A stretch of DNA of 64,000 bases from Tersicoccus mangrovi (GTDB taxonomy: Bacteria; Actinomycetota; Actinomycetes; Actinomycetales; Micrococcaceae), in contig NZ_JBAJMW010000009.1 of assembly GCF_036881825.1 (NCBI RefSeq), positions 62,001 to 126,000 of the forward strand, written 5' to 3'. Position numbers and translations under genes: made by a program. Positions 33,440 through 42,290 of the stretch are shown here, in pieces. The notes below the pieces were generated by a model. That model was not told the origin of the DNA and searched no databases. It worked only from the letters and a program-made list of their open reading frames with translations. Positions within the stretch are counted from its first letter, which is position 1, and every line of letters starts with the position of its first letter.

Positions 33440-36256
33440 TCAGCGCCCGGTCAGGTTCCAGGCGTCCTCGGAGTCGTCCCCGTCGGCGTCGTCGTGGTAG
33501 TCGATCGCCTGCGTCCGCCCGTCGAGGTCGGCCTCGACCAGGTCGCTCCCCCATTCACCGCCGTGGTCGGCAGACGATCCGGCGGCGGCCGCCGGAGCCG
33601 GCGGCTCGTCGCCGCGGATGGCGGCGAGGGTCGCCCCGAGGTCGTCGGGCTTGACCAGCACCTCGCGCGACTTCGGCCCGTCGGAGGGTCCGACGACCCC
33701 GCGGGACTCGAGCAGGTCCATCAGGCGCCCGGCCTTGGCGAAACCGACCCGGAGCTTGCGCTGGAGCATCGACGTCGACCCGAACTGGGTGTTGATGACC
33801 AGCTCGGCGGCCGAGAGCAGCAGGTCGAGGTCGTCGCCGATCTCCTCGTCGATCTGCTTCTTCTCCGCCTGGACGGTGACGTCGTCGCGGTAGACGGCCT
33901 GCAGCTGGCTCTTGACGTGCTCGACGACCTGGTGGATCTCGGACTCGGTGACCCAGGCGCCCTGGACACGCATCGGCTTGGAGGCGCCCATCGGCAGGAA
34001 CAGGGCGTCGCCCTGACCGATCAGCTTCTCCGCGCCGGCCTGGTCCAGCACGACGCGGGAGTCGGTGACGGACGAGGTGGCGAACGCCATCCGGGAGGGC
34101 ACGTTCGCCTTGATCAGGCCCGTGACGACGTCCACCGACGGCCGCTGGGTGGCGAGCACGAGGTGGATGCCGGCGGCGCGGGCCAGCTGGGTGATGCGCA
34201 CGATCGAGTCCTCGACGTCGCGCGGGGCGACCATCATGAGGTCGGCGAGCTCGTCGACGATGACCAGCAGGTACGGGTACGGCTTGATGACCCGCTTGGA
34301 GTCGGGCGGCGGGGTCACCTTGCCGTTGCGGACGGCCTTGTTGAAGTCGTCGATGTGCTTGTACCCGTAGGTGGACAGGTCGTCGTAGCGGGCGTCCATC
34401 TCGCGGACGACCCACTGCAGCGCCTCGGCCGCCTTCTTCGGGTTGGTGATGATCGGGGTGATCAGGTGCGGCACGCCCTCGTAGGCGGTCAGTTCGACGC
34501 GCTTGGGGTCGACCATGACCATCCGCACCTCGTCCGGCGTGGCCCGCATGAGGATCGACGTGATCATCGAGTTGACGAACGAGGACTTGCCCGCGCCGGT
34601 GGCGCCTGCGACCAGCAGGTGCGGCATGCGGGCGAGGTTGGCGACGACGAAGCCGCCCTCGACGTCCTTGCCGACGCCCATGACCATCGGGTGGTCGGTC
34701 TTGCGGGCGTTGTTCGAGCGGAGCACGTCGCCCAGCGACACGGTCTCGCGGTCGGTGTTCGGGATCTCGATGCCGATGGCGGACTTGCCGGGGATGGGTG
34801 AGAGGATGCGCACGTCCGCCGAGGCCACCGCGTAGGCGATGTTCTTGCTCAGGGCGGTGACCCGCTCGACCTTGGTGCCGGAGCCGAGCTCGATCTCGTA
34901 CCGGGTGACGGTCGGGCCGCGGGAGAACCCGGTGACCTCCGCGTCGACGCCGAAGTCGGTGAGCACCTTGGTCAGGGCGGCGACGACGGCCTCGTTCGCG
35001 GCGGACCGCTCCTTGGGCGGCGTGCCCGGCGTGAGGACGTCCGAGGCCGGGAGGGTGTACGTGACGTCGCCGGAGAGCTGCAGCTGCTCGGAGCGCTGCG
35101 GGATCGGGGTGGGCGGCATCTGGGGGGCCACCGGGGTGGACCGGACGGTGGTCAGCGCCTCGGTCGGCCGGCTGTCGGAGTCGAGCCCCTGCTCGGCGCG
35201 CAGCTTCGCGGCGGCCTGCTCGGCGCGGGTGGGCCGGCGGACCCCCGGCGGTACCGCCGGAGAGGACTGCACCGCCGGCTGCGGCGGCGTGGCGGGCACG
35301 GCCGGGATGTCCGCGGTGGCGGGGTCCGCCTCGTCGTCGAGCAGAGCGCGCTCGAAGGCCTCGTCGCCGTCGTAGCCGTCCAGGTCGGTGTGCTGGTCCT
35401 CGCGGTCCTTGCGGCCGAACCGCTTCTTCTTCCCGCGCCGGGGCGCGGGAGCGTCCCCGCGGTAGTGCTCGTCCAGGTAGGAGCGGTCGTGCTCGTCGGC
35501 CGCGGCCCGCGGCTGCTGGCCGGTCAGGTGTTCGTAGAGCTCGCGCAGCCGGGCGGGGATCCTCCCGAACGGGGTGGCCGTGATGATGAGCAGGCTCACG
35601 AAGGCCAGGGCGAGCAGCAGGACGAGGGTCCCGGCCGGGGTGATGATCTGGCTGAGCGGGCTGGCGGCCAGGAAGCCGATCATGCCGCCGGCGGCCCAGA
35701 GCTGGTCGACTCCGGCGGAGATGGTGGGAGCGCCGAGGGCGAGGTGGGCAACGCCGCAGGAGGCGACGGTGAGCACGGCCAGGCCGATGGTCACGCGGTT
35801 GTTGGCGCTCGTGGCCGTGGGGGCCCGCATCAGCCGCAGGCCGAGGATGACGAGCACGAACGGCAGGATCAGGGCGATGGAGCCGAAGGTGCCGGCGGCG
35901 ACGGCGTGCACGCCGCGCGCGAACCACCCGGACAGGGACCACCACTCGACGGCCGCGACGAGGCCGGCGAGGAGGACGAAGAACAGGGCGCGGCCGTCAC
36001 GGCGGTCCTCGGGCTCGAGGCCCTCGACGCGGTGACCGACGGCACGGACGGCGTTGCCGACGCCGTGGGCGAGTCCGAGCCAGGCGCCGCGGACGGCGCG
36101 GACCGGCAGGGAGGGCCGGTCGTCGGGCTGCGGGGCGCGCGAGGAACCGCTCGAGCGGGCGGAGGACCTGCCGGTCCCGCCGCCGGAGCGGGTGGATGCT
36201 CGCGACGCGCTGCCCTTGCCCTGGCGGGCGGGGGCGGGGGAAGTACGGGTCGCCAT
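33440..36256 (-). CDS. ftsK: DNA translocase FtsK
   Basis: 938 residues. A basic N-terminus, four to five membrane helices (about 90-228), a Pro/Arg-rich linker (about 235-410) and the motor follow in order. Walker A GATGAGKS is at 551-558, Walker B in YLLVIVDELADLMM, and the gamma DNA-reading domain at the C-terminus (TSMLQRKLRVGFAKAGRLMDLLESRGVVG). It moves chromosome ends through the septum toward XerCD/dif. The ATG at 36256 has TACCGT 6 nt upstream. Linker length is modest for actinobacteria. Confidence 0.96.
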   Translation of the reverse strand: MATRTSPAPARQGKGSASRASTRSGGGTGRSSARSSGSSRAPQPDDRPSLPVRAVRGAWLGLAHGVGNAVRAVGHRVEGLEPEDRRDGRALFFVLLAGLVAAVEWWSLSGWFARGVHAVAAGTFGSIALILPFVLVILGLRLMRAPTATSANNRVTIGLAVLTVASCGVAHLALGAPTISAGVDQLWAAGGMIGFLAASPLSQIITPAGTLVLLLALAFVSLLIITATPFGRIPARLRELYEHLTGQQPRAAADEHDRSYLDEHYRGDAPAPRRGKKKRFGRKDREDQHTDLDGYDGDEAFERALLDDEADPATADIPAVPATPPQPAVQSSPAVPPGVRRPTRAEQAAAKLRAEQGLDSDSRPTEALTTVRSTPVAPQMPPTPIPQRSEQLQLSGDVTYTLPASDVLTPGTPPKERSAANEAVVAALTKVLTDFGVDAEVTGFSRGPTVTRYEIELGSGTKVERVTALSKNIAYAVASADVRILSPIPGKSAIGIEIPNTDRETVSLGDVLRSNNARKTDHPMVMGVGKDVEGGFVVANLARMPHLLVAGATGAGKSSFVNSMITSILMRATPDEVRMVMVDPKRVELTAYEGVPHLITPIITNPKKAAEALQWVVREMDARYDDLSTYGYKHIDDFNKAVRNGKVTPPPDSKRVIKPYPYLLVIVDELADLMMVAPRDVEDSIVRITQLARAAGIHLVLATQRPSVDVVTGLIKANVPSRMAFATSSVTDSRVVLDQAGAEKLIGQGDALFLPMGASKPMRVQGAWVTESEIHQVVEHVKSQLQAVYRDDVTVQAEKKQIDEEIGDDLDLLLSAAELVINTQFGSTSMLQRKLRVGFAKAGRLMDLLESRGVVGPSDGPKSREVLVKPDDLGATLAAIRGDEPPAPAAAAGSSADHGGEWGSDLVEADLDGRTQAIDYHDDADGDDSEDAWNLTGR

Positions 36257-36262
36257 GTTTCC

Positions 36263-36268
36263 ACGGTA
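36263..36268 (-). promoter_or_regulatory. -10 hexamer TACCGT, ftsK (leaderless)
   Basis: TACCGT on the minus strand is followed by GGAAAC and the ftsK ATG. The spacing points to a leaderless mRNA. Confidence 0.55.
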
Positions 36269-36387
36269 CCGTCCGAGGCCCCGTCAGGCCGGGACCGACG
36301 TGGCCCCGTCCGGCGGGATCAGACCCTGGCCGTCCACATCCGGCCGAGCCCGGACGGGCCGAGCCGGACATGGACCCGGCGGGAGTC

Positions 36388-38082
36388 TCAGGCCTCGAGG
36401 ACGACGGGGATGATCATCGGGCGCCGCTTGTACCGGCGGTTCACCCACGTGCCGACGACGCGGCGGACGATCTGCTGCAGCTGGTACGTGCTGTGCGCGC
36501 TGCCCGGACCGGACTGCACCGCCTCGTGCAGCGCCTCGCTGATCTTCGGGATGATCTCGGCGAACACCTTCTCGTCCTCGGCGAACCCGCGGGCGTGGAT
36601 CTCCGGACCGGAGACGATGGTGCCGTTGTGCCGGTTGACCACGGTGATGATCGAGATGAAGCCCTCGTCGCCGAGGATGCGGCGGTCCTTCAGGTCGTCG
36701 TCGGTGATCTCGCCGACCGTCGTCCCGTCCACGTAGATGAAGCCGCACTCGATGCCGCCGACCACGCGGGCGACGCCGTCGGTCATGTCGATGACCGAGC
36801 CGTCGTCCGTGAGCAGCACGTCCTCCTCGGCCAGACCGGTGGCCTGGGCGAGCTTGCCGTTGGCGATCAGGTGCCGGACCTCGCCGTGCACCGGCATCAC
36901 CTGGCGGGGCCGGACGATGTTGTAGCAGTAGAGCAGTTCGCCCGCGGCGGCGTGGCCGGAGACGTGCACCTTCGCGTTGCCCTTGTGCACGACGTCGGCA
37001 CCGAGCTTCATCAGCCCGTTGATCACCCGGTAGACGGCGTTCTCGTTGCCCGGGATGAGGGAGGAGGCGAGGATGACGGTGTCGCCGCGGCCCACCTGCA
37101 CCCGGTGGTCTCCGTTGGCCATCCGGGACAGGGCGGCCATCGGCTCACCCTGCGAACCGGTGGACATGAGGACGATCTTTTCCTGCGGGTAGTCGTCCAC
37201 CCGCTTCATGTCCACGAGGATGCCCTCGGGGATGTGCAGGTAGCCCAGCTGCGAGGCGATCGACATGTTCCGCACCATCGAGCGGCCGACGAAGGCGACC
37301 TTCCGGCCGTTCGCGTGGGCGGCGTCGAGCACCTGCTGGACGCGGTGCACGTGCGAGGAGAACGAGGCGACGATGACGCGCTTGCGGGCCTGCCCGATCA
37401 CCCGATCCAGGGTGGGGCCGATCTCCCGCTCGGAGGACATGAAGCCGGGCACGTCCGCGTTCGTGGAGTCGACCATGAACAGGTCGACGCCCTCCTCGCC
37501 CAGCCGGGCGAAGGCGCGCAGGTCGGTGATCCGCCCGTCGAGGGGCAACTGGTCCATCTTGAAGTCGCCCGTGTGCAGCACATTGCCGGCGCGGGTGCGC
37601 ATGAACACGGCGAGCGCGTCGGGGATCGAGTGGTTGACGGCGACGAACTCGCAGGCGAACGGGCCCAGCTGTTCGATCTGCCCCTCCGTCACGGCGAGCG
37701 TGTAGGGCTTGATCCGGTGCTCGGCGAGCTTGGCCTCGATCAGTGCCAGCGTGAGCTGCGAGCCGACCAGGGGGATGTCCTTGCGCAGCCGCAGCAGGTA
37801 GGGGACGGCGCCGATGTGGTCCTCGTGGCCGTGCGTGAGCACGACGGCGACGACGTCGTCGAGCCGGTCCCGGATGCTCGTGATGTCCGGGAGGATCAGG
37901 TCGACGCCGGGCTGGTGCTCCTCGGGGAAGAGCACGCCGCAGTCGACGATGAGCAGCTTGCCGTCGAGTTCGAAGACGGTCATGTTCCGGCCGACCTCGC
38001 CGATGCCGCCGAGCGGGATGATCCGCATCGTGCCCGGCTTCAGCGCGGGCGGCGCCTTCAGTTCCAATGTCGGATCGCTCAT
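36388..38082 (-). CDS. rnj: Ribonuclease J
   Basis: 564 residues, metallo-beta-lactamase/beta-CASP ribonuclease. The zinc motif H84-x-H86-x-D88-H89 is in LTHGHEDHIGA; HTGDFKMD, SHVHRVQQ and SGHAAAGEL (beta-CASP) follow. RNase J is both a 5' exonuclease and an endonuclease for mRNA decay and rRNA maturation. The ATG overlaps the dapA stop (ATGA at 38082-38079), the usual actinobacterial dapA-rnj pair. Confidence 0.95.
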   Translation of the reverse strand: MSDPTLELKAPPALKPGTMRIIPLGGIGEVGRNMTVFELDGKLLIVDCGVLFPEEHQPGVDLILPDITSIRDRLDDVVAVVLTHGHEDHIGAVPYLLRLRKDIPLVGSQLTLALIEAKLAEHRIKPYTLAVTEGQIEQLGPFACEFVAVNHSIPDALAVFMRTRAGNVLHTGDFKMDQLPLDGRITDLRAFARLGEEGVDLFMVDSTNADVPGFMSSEREIGPTLDRVIGQARKRVIVASFSSHVHRVQQVLDAAHANGRKVAFVGRSMVRNMSIASQLGYLHIPEGILVDMKRVDDYPQEKIVLMSTGSQGEPMAALSRMANGDHRVQVGRGDTVILASSLIPGNENAVYRVINGLMKLGADVVHKGNAKVHVSGHAAAGELLYCYNIVRPRQVMPVHGEVRHLIANGKLAQATGLAEEDVLLTDDGSVIDMTDGVARVVGGIECGFIYVDGTTVGEITDDDLKDRRILGDEGFISIITVVNRHNGTIVSGPEIHARGFAEDEKVFAEIIPKISEALHEAVQSGPGSAHSTYQLQQIVRRVVGTWVNRRYKRRPMIIPVVLEA

Positions 38083-38981
38083 GCGGACAACTCCCAACCG
38101 GCCTCGGCCAGATCGGCGCGGATGAGGGCGGTCTCGCCCTCGGTGGGGGCGACCAGCGGCAGGCGCACGCCGGCGTGGGCGAGCACGCCCTGCCAGGCGA
38201 GGATCTGCTTGGCGGCGACGGCGCCCTGGACGCGGGTCATGGTGGCCCGGATGACGGGCTCGAGCTCGTAGGCGATCTTCTGCGCGGCGGGCAGGTCGCC
38301 GGCGACGACGGCGTCGATCAGGGCCCGGAAGCGGGCGGTCGCGACGTGGGTGGTGACGCCGATGACACCGACGGCGCCGACCGCCATCCACGGCAGGGTT
38401 AGCCCGTCGTCACCGGACCAGAAGGTCAGGTCCGACCCGGCCAGCACGCGGGTCGCGGCGGAGAAGTCCGCCTTGGCGTCCTTGACGCCGACGATGCGCG
38501 GGTGCTCGGCGAGGCGGAGCATGGTCTCCGGGGCGATCGGGATCGACGAGCGGCCCGGGATGTCGTAGGCGATGATCGGCAGGCCGACCGCGTCGGCGAT
38601 CGCCGTGAAGTGCGCCTGCACGCCGGTCTGGCTCGGCTTGTTGTAGTACGGCGTGACGATGAGCAGGCCGTCGACGCCGACCTCCTCAGCGCGGCGGGAC
38701 AGATTGATCGAGTGGGCCGTGTCGTTGGTGCCGGTGCCGGCGACGATGCTGGCTCGGTCCCCCACCGCGTCCTTGACGGCGCGGAACATGGCGAGGTTCT
38801 CCTCGTCGGTCAGCGTCGACGTCTCCCCCGTCGTGCCGGTGACGACGAGCCCGTCGCACCCGTCGGTCACGAGCTTGTCGGCCAGCGCCGCGGCGGCATC
38901 GAGGTCCACCTCCCCGTCCGGGGTGAAGGGCGTGACCATGGCGGTCAGCAGGCGGCCGAAGGGGATGGAGGCGTCGGGCAT
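38079..38981 (-). CDS. dapA: 4-hydroxy-tetrahydrodipicolinate synthase
   Basis: 300 residues, class-I aldolase barrel. The Schiff-base lysine is K167 (VGVKDAKAD), with Y139 (IAYDIPGRS) and GTTGETSTL as further active-site parts. It condenses pyruvate with aspartate semialdehyde, the first step of the lysine branch. The ATG at 38981 follows TAACGT and 7 nt; a GTG 9 nt earlier is possible but its position relative to the hexamer is worse. Confidence 0.95.
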   Translation of the reverse strand: MPDASIPFGRLLTAMVTPFTPDGEVDLDAAAALADKLVTDGCDGLVVTGTTGETSTLTDEENLAMFRAVKDAVGDRASIVAGTGTNDTAHSINLSRRAEEVGVDGLLIVTPYYNKPSQTGVQAHFTAIADAVGLPIIAYDIPGRSSIPIAPETMLRLAEHPRIVGVKDAKADFSAATRVLAGSDLTFWSGDDGLTLPWMAVGAVGVIGVTTHVATARFRALIDAVVAGDLPAAQKIAYELEPVIRATMTRVQGAVAAKQILAWQGVLAHAGVRLPLVAPTEGETALIRADLAEAGWELSA

Positions 38982-38988
38982 GGCCTCC

Positions 38989-38994
38989 ACGTTA
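38989..38994 (-). promoter_or_regulatory. -10 hexamer TAACGT, dapA (leaderless)
   Basis: TAACGT on the minus strand ends 7 nt before the dapA ATG at 38981. Confidence 0.5.
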
Positions 38995-39107
38995 CCGGCT
39001 GCGGGGGTCCCCCGCGCACCCGACGGGCCGGTCGCCGGGCGGGTTCCGGGCGCTTTCCGACTCGTTGCCGGACCGGCCGTCCCACGGGTCAGGAGGGGCG
39101 TCCTGGC

Positions 39108-39833
39108 TCAGGCCCGGGAGCGGCGTCGACGCACCCGGGCGACGAGGTATCCCACCAGCAGCACCGCGGCGCCGGCGACGATCGCGTACTTCGCCGCATC
39201 GACCCAGATCAGCACCGCGTCCCAGTGGTCCCCGAGCAGATAGCCGGCGAGGATGAACACCGTGTTCCAGAGACCGGAGCCGGCCAGGGTGAGCACCCCG
39301 AAACGCAGCGGCGGCATCCTCTCGACCCCGGCGGGGACGGAGATGAGGCTGCGGACGCCGGGCACGAGACGGCCGAGGAGGACGGCGGCGTCCTCGTGCC
39401 GGTCGAACCAGCTCACCGCCCTGTCCACGTCCTCGACGTCGAGCAGCGGGATCCTCCGCGCGAGCCGGGTGATCCGGTCGTGGCCGAGCGCCCGGCCGAT
39501 CGCGTAGAGCAGGTAGGCGCCGAGCACCGAGCCGGCCGTCGTCCAGAGAACGGCGTCGACGACGCCGAACCGGCCCTGGGCCGCCGCGAGTCCGGCGAGC
39601 GGCAGGACGACCTCGGACGGGACGGGCGGGAACACGTTCTCGAGGAAGACCGCCAGGCCGGCACCGGGCGCGCCGATCAGGCCCATCACGTCGATGACCC
39701 AGCGGGAGACCGCGCCGAAGACGCCTCCCGTGGCGCCGGCGACGGCGTCCTCGCTCGTCAGCGGCAGGCTCGTCAGGGGCCGTGTCGCCAGAGAACGATT
39801 CGCCAGGGGCAGCGCGATCGCTGCCGCCGTCAC
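39108..39833 (-). CDS. DedA family membrane protein
   Basis: 241 residues. The DedA/SNARE-associated domain shows the entry motif FLENVFPPVPSEVVLPLAG, the G-x3-G-x3-Y-x3-G motif region AGSVLGAYLLYAIGRALG, and RLVPGVRSLISVPAGVERM. These proteins are linked to membrane lipid (undecaprenyl phosphate or phospholipid) translocation. The GTG at 39833 overlaps the pdxH stop (GTGA), so it is coupled to pdxH. The 107-bp gap to dapA contains nothing I recognise. Confidence 0.88.
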   Translation of the reverse strand: MTAAAIALPLANRSLATRPLTSLPLTSEDAVAGATGGVFGAVSRWVIDVMGLIGAPGAGLAVFLENVFPPVPSEVVLPLAGLAAAQGRFGVVDAVLWTTAGSVLGAYLLYAIGRALGHDRITRLARRIPLLDVEDVDRAVSWFDRHEDAAVLLGRLVPGVRSLISVPAGVERMPPLRFGVLTLAGSGLWNTVFILAGYLLGDHWDAVLIWVDAAKYAIVAGAAVLLVGYLVARVRRRRSRA

Positions 39834-40471
39834 GGCTGGACCTGACGCTGCTGCCAGGGGTCGGCCGGGGTGGCGCGGTAGACCTGCACGCGCGTCTGGG
39901 TGCGTTCCTCGTCCTGGGACCAGAACTCGATCGCCGTCGGCACGATCCGGTAGCCGTGCCACCGGGCGGGCCGTTCGAGCGCGTCCGGGTCCTCGGCGAG
40001 GTCCCGGATCCGTTCCCAGAGCCGGTCCAGGGCCGCCGGGTCCATCGGCTCGCTCTGCCGGGAGGCGACGAAGCCGGCCCGGGACAGCGGGGCGTGGACC
40101 GCGAAGAGTTCGTCCGAGTCGGCGTCGTCGAGCACCTCGACGGGCCCGCTGACCCGCACCTGCCGCAATGGTTGCGGCCAGAGGAAGACGGCGGCGGCCT
40201 CGGGGCGGGCCGCGAGCTCGCGACCCTTGTCGCTCGTGCCGGACGTGACGAAGACGACGCCGGTCTCGTCCACGCGCTTGGCGATGACGATGCGGTTGGC
40301 CGGGGAGCCTTCGGGGGTGACGGTGGCCAGGCTGATGGCGTCGGGCATGCCGTCCCCGCGCTCGCGGGCCTCGTCCCACCAGGTCTGCAGCAGGCCGAGC
40401 GGGTCGGCCGTCGCGTCGGCCGCGGCGGTGGTGTCGCCGGCTGTCGGATCGACGGCGTCGGGGTCGCTCAC
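39830..40471 (-). CDS. pdxH: Pyridoxamine 5'-phosphate oxidase
   Basis: 213 residues. The FMN-binding split-barrel has ISLATVTPEGSPANRIVIAKRVDETGVVFVTS, the block AAVFLWPQPLRQVRVSGPVE, and a C-terminal WHGYRIVPTAIEFWSQDEERTQTR that matches true PdxH (R/W-x-x-Y...P). It makes pyridoxal 5'-phosphate. The GTG at 40471 overlaps the stop of the upstream membrane-protein gene. Confidence 0.88.
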   Translation of the reverse strand: MSDPDAVDPTAGDTTAAADATADPLGLLQTWWDEARERGDGMPDAISLATVTPEGSPANRIVIAKRVDETGVVFVTSGTSDKGRELAARPEAAAVFLWPQPLRQVRVSGPVEVLDDADSDELFAVHAPLSRAGFVASRQSEPMDPAALDRLWERIRDLAEDPDALERPARWHGYRIVPTAIEFWSQDEERTQTRVQVYRATPADPWQQRQVQP

Positions 40472-41205
40472 GGCAGGGGTCCTTCCGTCGCGGGGCCGGT
40501 GTCCTCGGTGCGTGCCGTGTCCGCCGGCCGAGCAGGGGTCTCCGGCCGAGCAGGCGTCGTCCGGGCCTCGTGGTCCGGGTCCTCGGCGTGACGGCGGATG
40601 GCGTCCCGCATCGCGCGGCGGGCGCGGGTGCGGTCGCCCGCGGCGTCGTAGGCCCAGGCGAGCCGGAACCAGCGACGCCAGTCGTCCGGGTCGTCCTGCA
40701 CCTCGACGCGGTACCGCTCGAACGCCTCGTCGGCGGCGGCACGCACGACCCGGCCGGACGGCCGGCGCGGCAGGTCGTCGTCGGGCAGGCCGCCCTCCCG
40801 CTCGAGGATCCGGGCCATCCGTTCGACCCGCGTGCCGAACGCGATCTCACGGGCCAGGACCCACGCGCCGACGATCGGCAGCAGGAGCAGCGCGACGCCG
40901 AGGCCCTTGGCGAGCAGCCCGTCGGAGGCGAGCAGCAGCCAGCCGCGTTGCGCGGTGAGCACGAGATAGAGGGCCAGCAGGGCCACGACGACCGCGACCC
41001 ACACCCGGGTGGCGAGGAAGAAGAACGCCGGCGCGATGAAGATCAGCGCCAGCCAGAAGTCGAACGGCGAGACCAGCGCGCCGATGACGAGCAGCACCAG
41101 ACCGATCAGGTGTCGGGTGCTCAGCGCTCGCCGGCTCCGCCGTCGCCCGTCCGTGTCGGCGCCCGGGCCCTCGGCGTGGGCGCCGTGACCGGTCGTCTCG
41201 CTCAT
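40468..41205 (-). CDS. Membrane protein with C-terminal TPR-like helices, unknown function
   Basis: 245 residues. A charged N-terminus (1-28) precedes three to four membrane helices (about 30-125: LIGLVLLVIGALVSPF, LALIFIAPAFFFLATRVWVAVVVALLALYLVL, GLGVALLLLPIVGAWVLA). The soluble C-terminal part has one tetratricopeptide-like unit (DDPDDWRRWFRLAWAYDAAGDRTRARRAMRDAIRR), then a low-complexity Pro/Thr tail. I do not know a function. The ATG at 41205 has AAGGA upstream; the frame is open to the dapB stop, where a GTGA would also allow a 28-residue longer, coupled protein. Confidence 0.72.
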   Translation of the reverse strand: MSETTGHGAHAEGPGADTDGRRRSRRALSTRHLIGLVLLVIGALVSPFDFWLALIFIAPAFFFLATRVWVAVVVALLALYLVLTAQRGWLLLASDGLLAKGLGVALLLLPIVGAWVLAREIAFGTRVERMARILEREGGLPDDDLPRRPSGRVVRAAADEAFERYRVEVQDDPDDWRRWFRLAWAYDAAGDRTRARRAMRDAIRRHAEDPDHEARTTPARPETPARPADTARTEDTGPATEGPLP

Positions 41206-41288
41206 CGCTGGTCCTTCCGTGTCCTTCTCGTGCGTGGCCTGCGCCGTGGCCTTCGCTGCAGCCTTCTGGTCGAGCTGCTCGCGGCCCG

Positions 41289-42116
41289 TCACGCCTTGTC
41301 CAGGCCGAGGAAGGCGTCCAGGCCGTGGGTGAGGCCGGGCGCCGCGGGAACGGAGCGGATGCCGAGCAGCACCCCCGGCATGAAGGAGGCACGGTCCAGG
41401 GAGTCGTGCCGGATCGTCAGGGTCTCCCCCGCCGAGCCGAACAGCACCTCCTGGTGGGCGACGAGACCGCGCAGGCGCACGCTGTGCACGCGCACCCCGT
41501 CGACGTCGGCCCCGCGAGCACCGGGAGCGCCGGTATGGGTCGCATCGGGGCTCGGCGCGGTCCCCGCGGCACGGCGGGCCTCGGCGACGAGGGCCGCGGT
41601 GCGGGCGGCCGTGCCGGACGGCGCGTCGACCTTGTCCGGGTGGTGCAGTTCGATGATCTCGACCGACTCGAAGAACCGGGCCGCCTTCGCGGCGAAGGCG
41701 GTGGCGAGCACGGAGCCGACCGCGAAGTTGGGGGCGATGAGCACGCCGATCCCGGGGGCGCCGGCCAGCGCGTCGCGCAGCGCGGCCAGGCGCGACTCGT
41801 CCCACCCCGTGGTGCCCACGACGGCATGGATGCCGTTGCGGACGGCGAAGTGGACGATCTCCTCGGTGCTGTCCGGCACCGTCAGGTCGACGAGCACGTC
41901 GGCACGGGCGCGGACGATCTCCTCGAGGGCGTCGCCGCGGCCCAGGGCCGCCACCAGCTCCAGGTCGGGGGCGCCGTCGATCGCGTCGACCGCGGCGGCG
42001 CCCATACGCCCACCCGCACCGGTCACCGCCACGCGGAGCGGGCTCGAACCGGCGGTGTCCGAACCGGCGGTGTCCGAACCGGCGGTGTCCGGGGTGGGAA
42101 CGGAGAAATCGGGCAT
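41289..42116 (-). CDS. dapB: 4-hydroxy-tetrahydrodipicolinate reductase
   Basis: 275 residues. The NAD(P)H loop GAGGRMG is at 33-39; the catalytic stretch ELHHPDKVDAPSGTA gives H158, H159 and K162. It reduces the product of DapA. The N-terminus carries a thrice-repeated TAGSD unit (residues 11-24) coded by a perfect 15-bp repeat, which pushes the usual start by about 25 residues. The ATG at 42116 follows TAGGGT and 7 nt. Confidence 0.95.
   Translation of the reverse strand: MPDFSVPTPDTAGSDTAGSDTAGSSPLRVAVTGAGGRMGAAAVDAIDGAPDLELVAALGRGDALEEIVRARADVLVDLTVPDSTEEIVHFAVRNGIHAVVGTTGWDESRLAALRDALAGAPGIGVLIAPNFAVGSVLATAFAAKAARFFESVEIIELHHPDKVDAPSGTAARTAALVAEARRAAGTAPSPDATHTGAPGARGADVDGVRVHSVRLRGLVAHQEVLFGSAGETLTIRHDSLDRASFMPGVLLGIRSVPAAPGLTHGLDAFLGLDKA
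42045..42090. repeat. Three tandem 15-bp repeats at the 5' end of dapB
   Basis: ACCGGCGGTGTCCGA occurs three times head to tail (last copy partial). In frame it adds TAGSD units to the DapB N-terminus, so copy number changes would keep the reading frame. Confidence 0.85.
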
Positions 42117-42123
42117 GGTCTCC

Positions 42124-42129
42124 ACCCTA
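42124..42129 (-). promoter_or_regulatory. -10 hexamer TAGGGT, dapB (leaderless)
   Basis: TAGGGT on the minus strand lies 7 nt before the dapB ATG. Confidence 0.5.
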
Positions 42130-42223
42130 GGCCAGCGTGCTGGACGGCGCCCCGACGGGCGTCCTTCGGTGACCTCCGACGGCGACGCCCGGGAATGGCG
42201 CCGGGGGTGGCGGCCGCCGGACG

Positions 42224-42266
42224 ACGACGGGCCGGGCAGGATCGGCGATCCCGCCCGGCCCGTCGT
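42224..42266 (-). terminator. Terminator at the end of the galacturonate operon
   Basis: ACGACGGGCCGGGC (42224-42237) pairs with 42253-42266, and GGATC/GATCC inside extends the stem. It lies just 3' of the polygalacturonase gene. Confidence 0.78.
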
Positions 42267-42290
42267 GCCGTGCTGCGCATCAGCCCGGGA

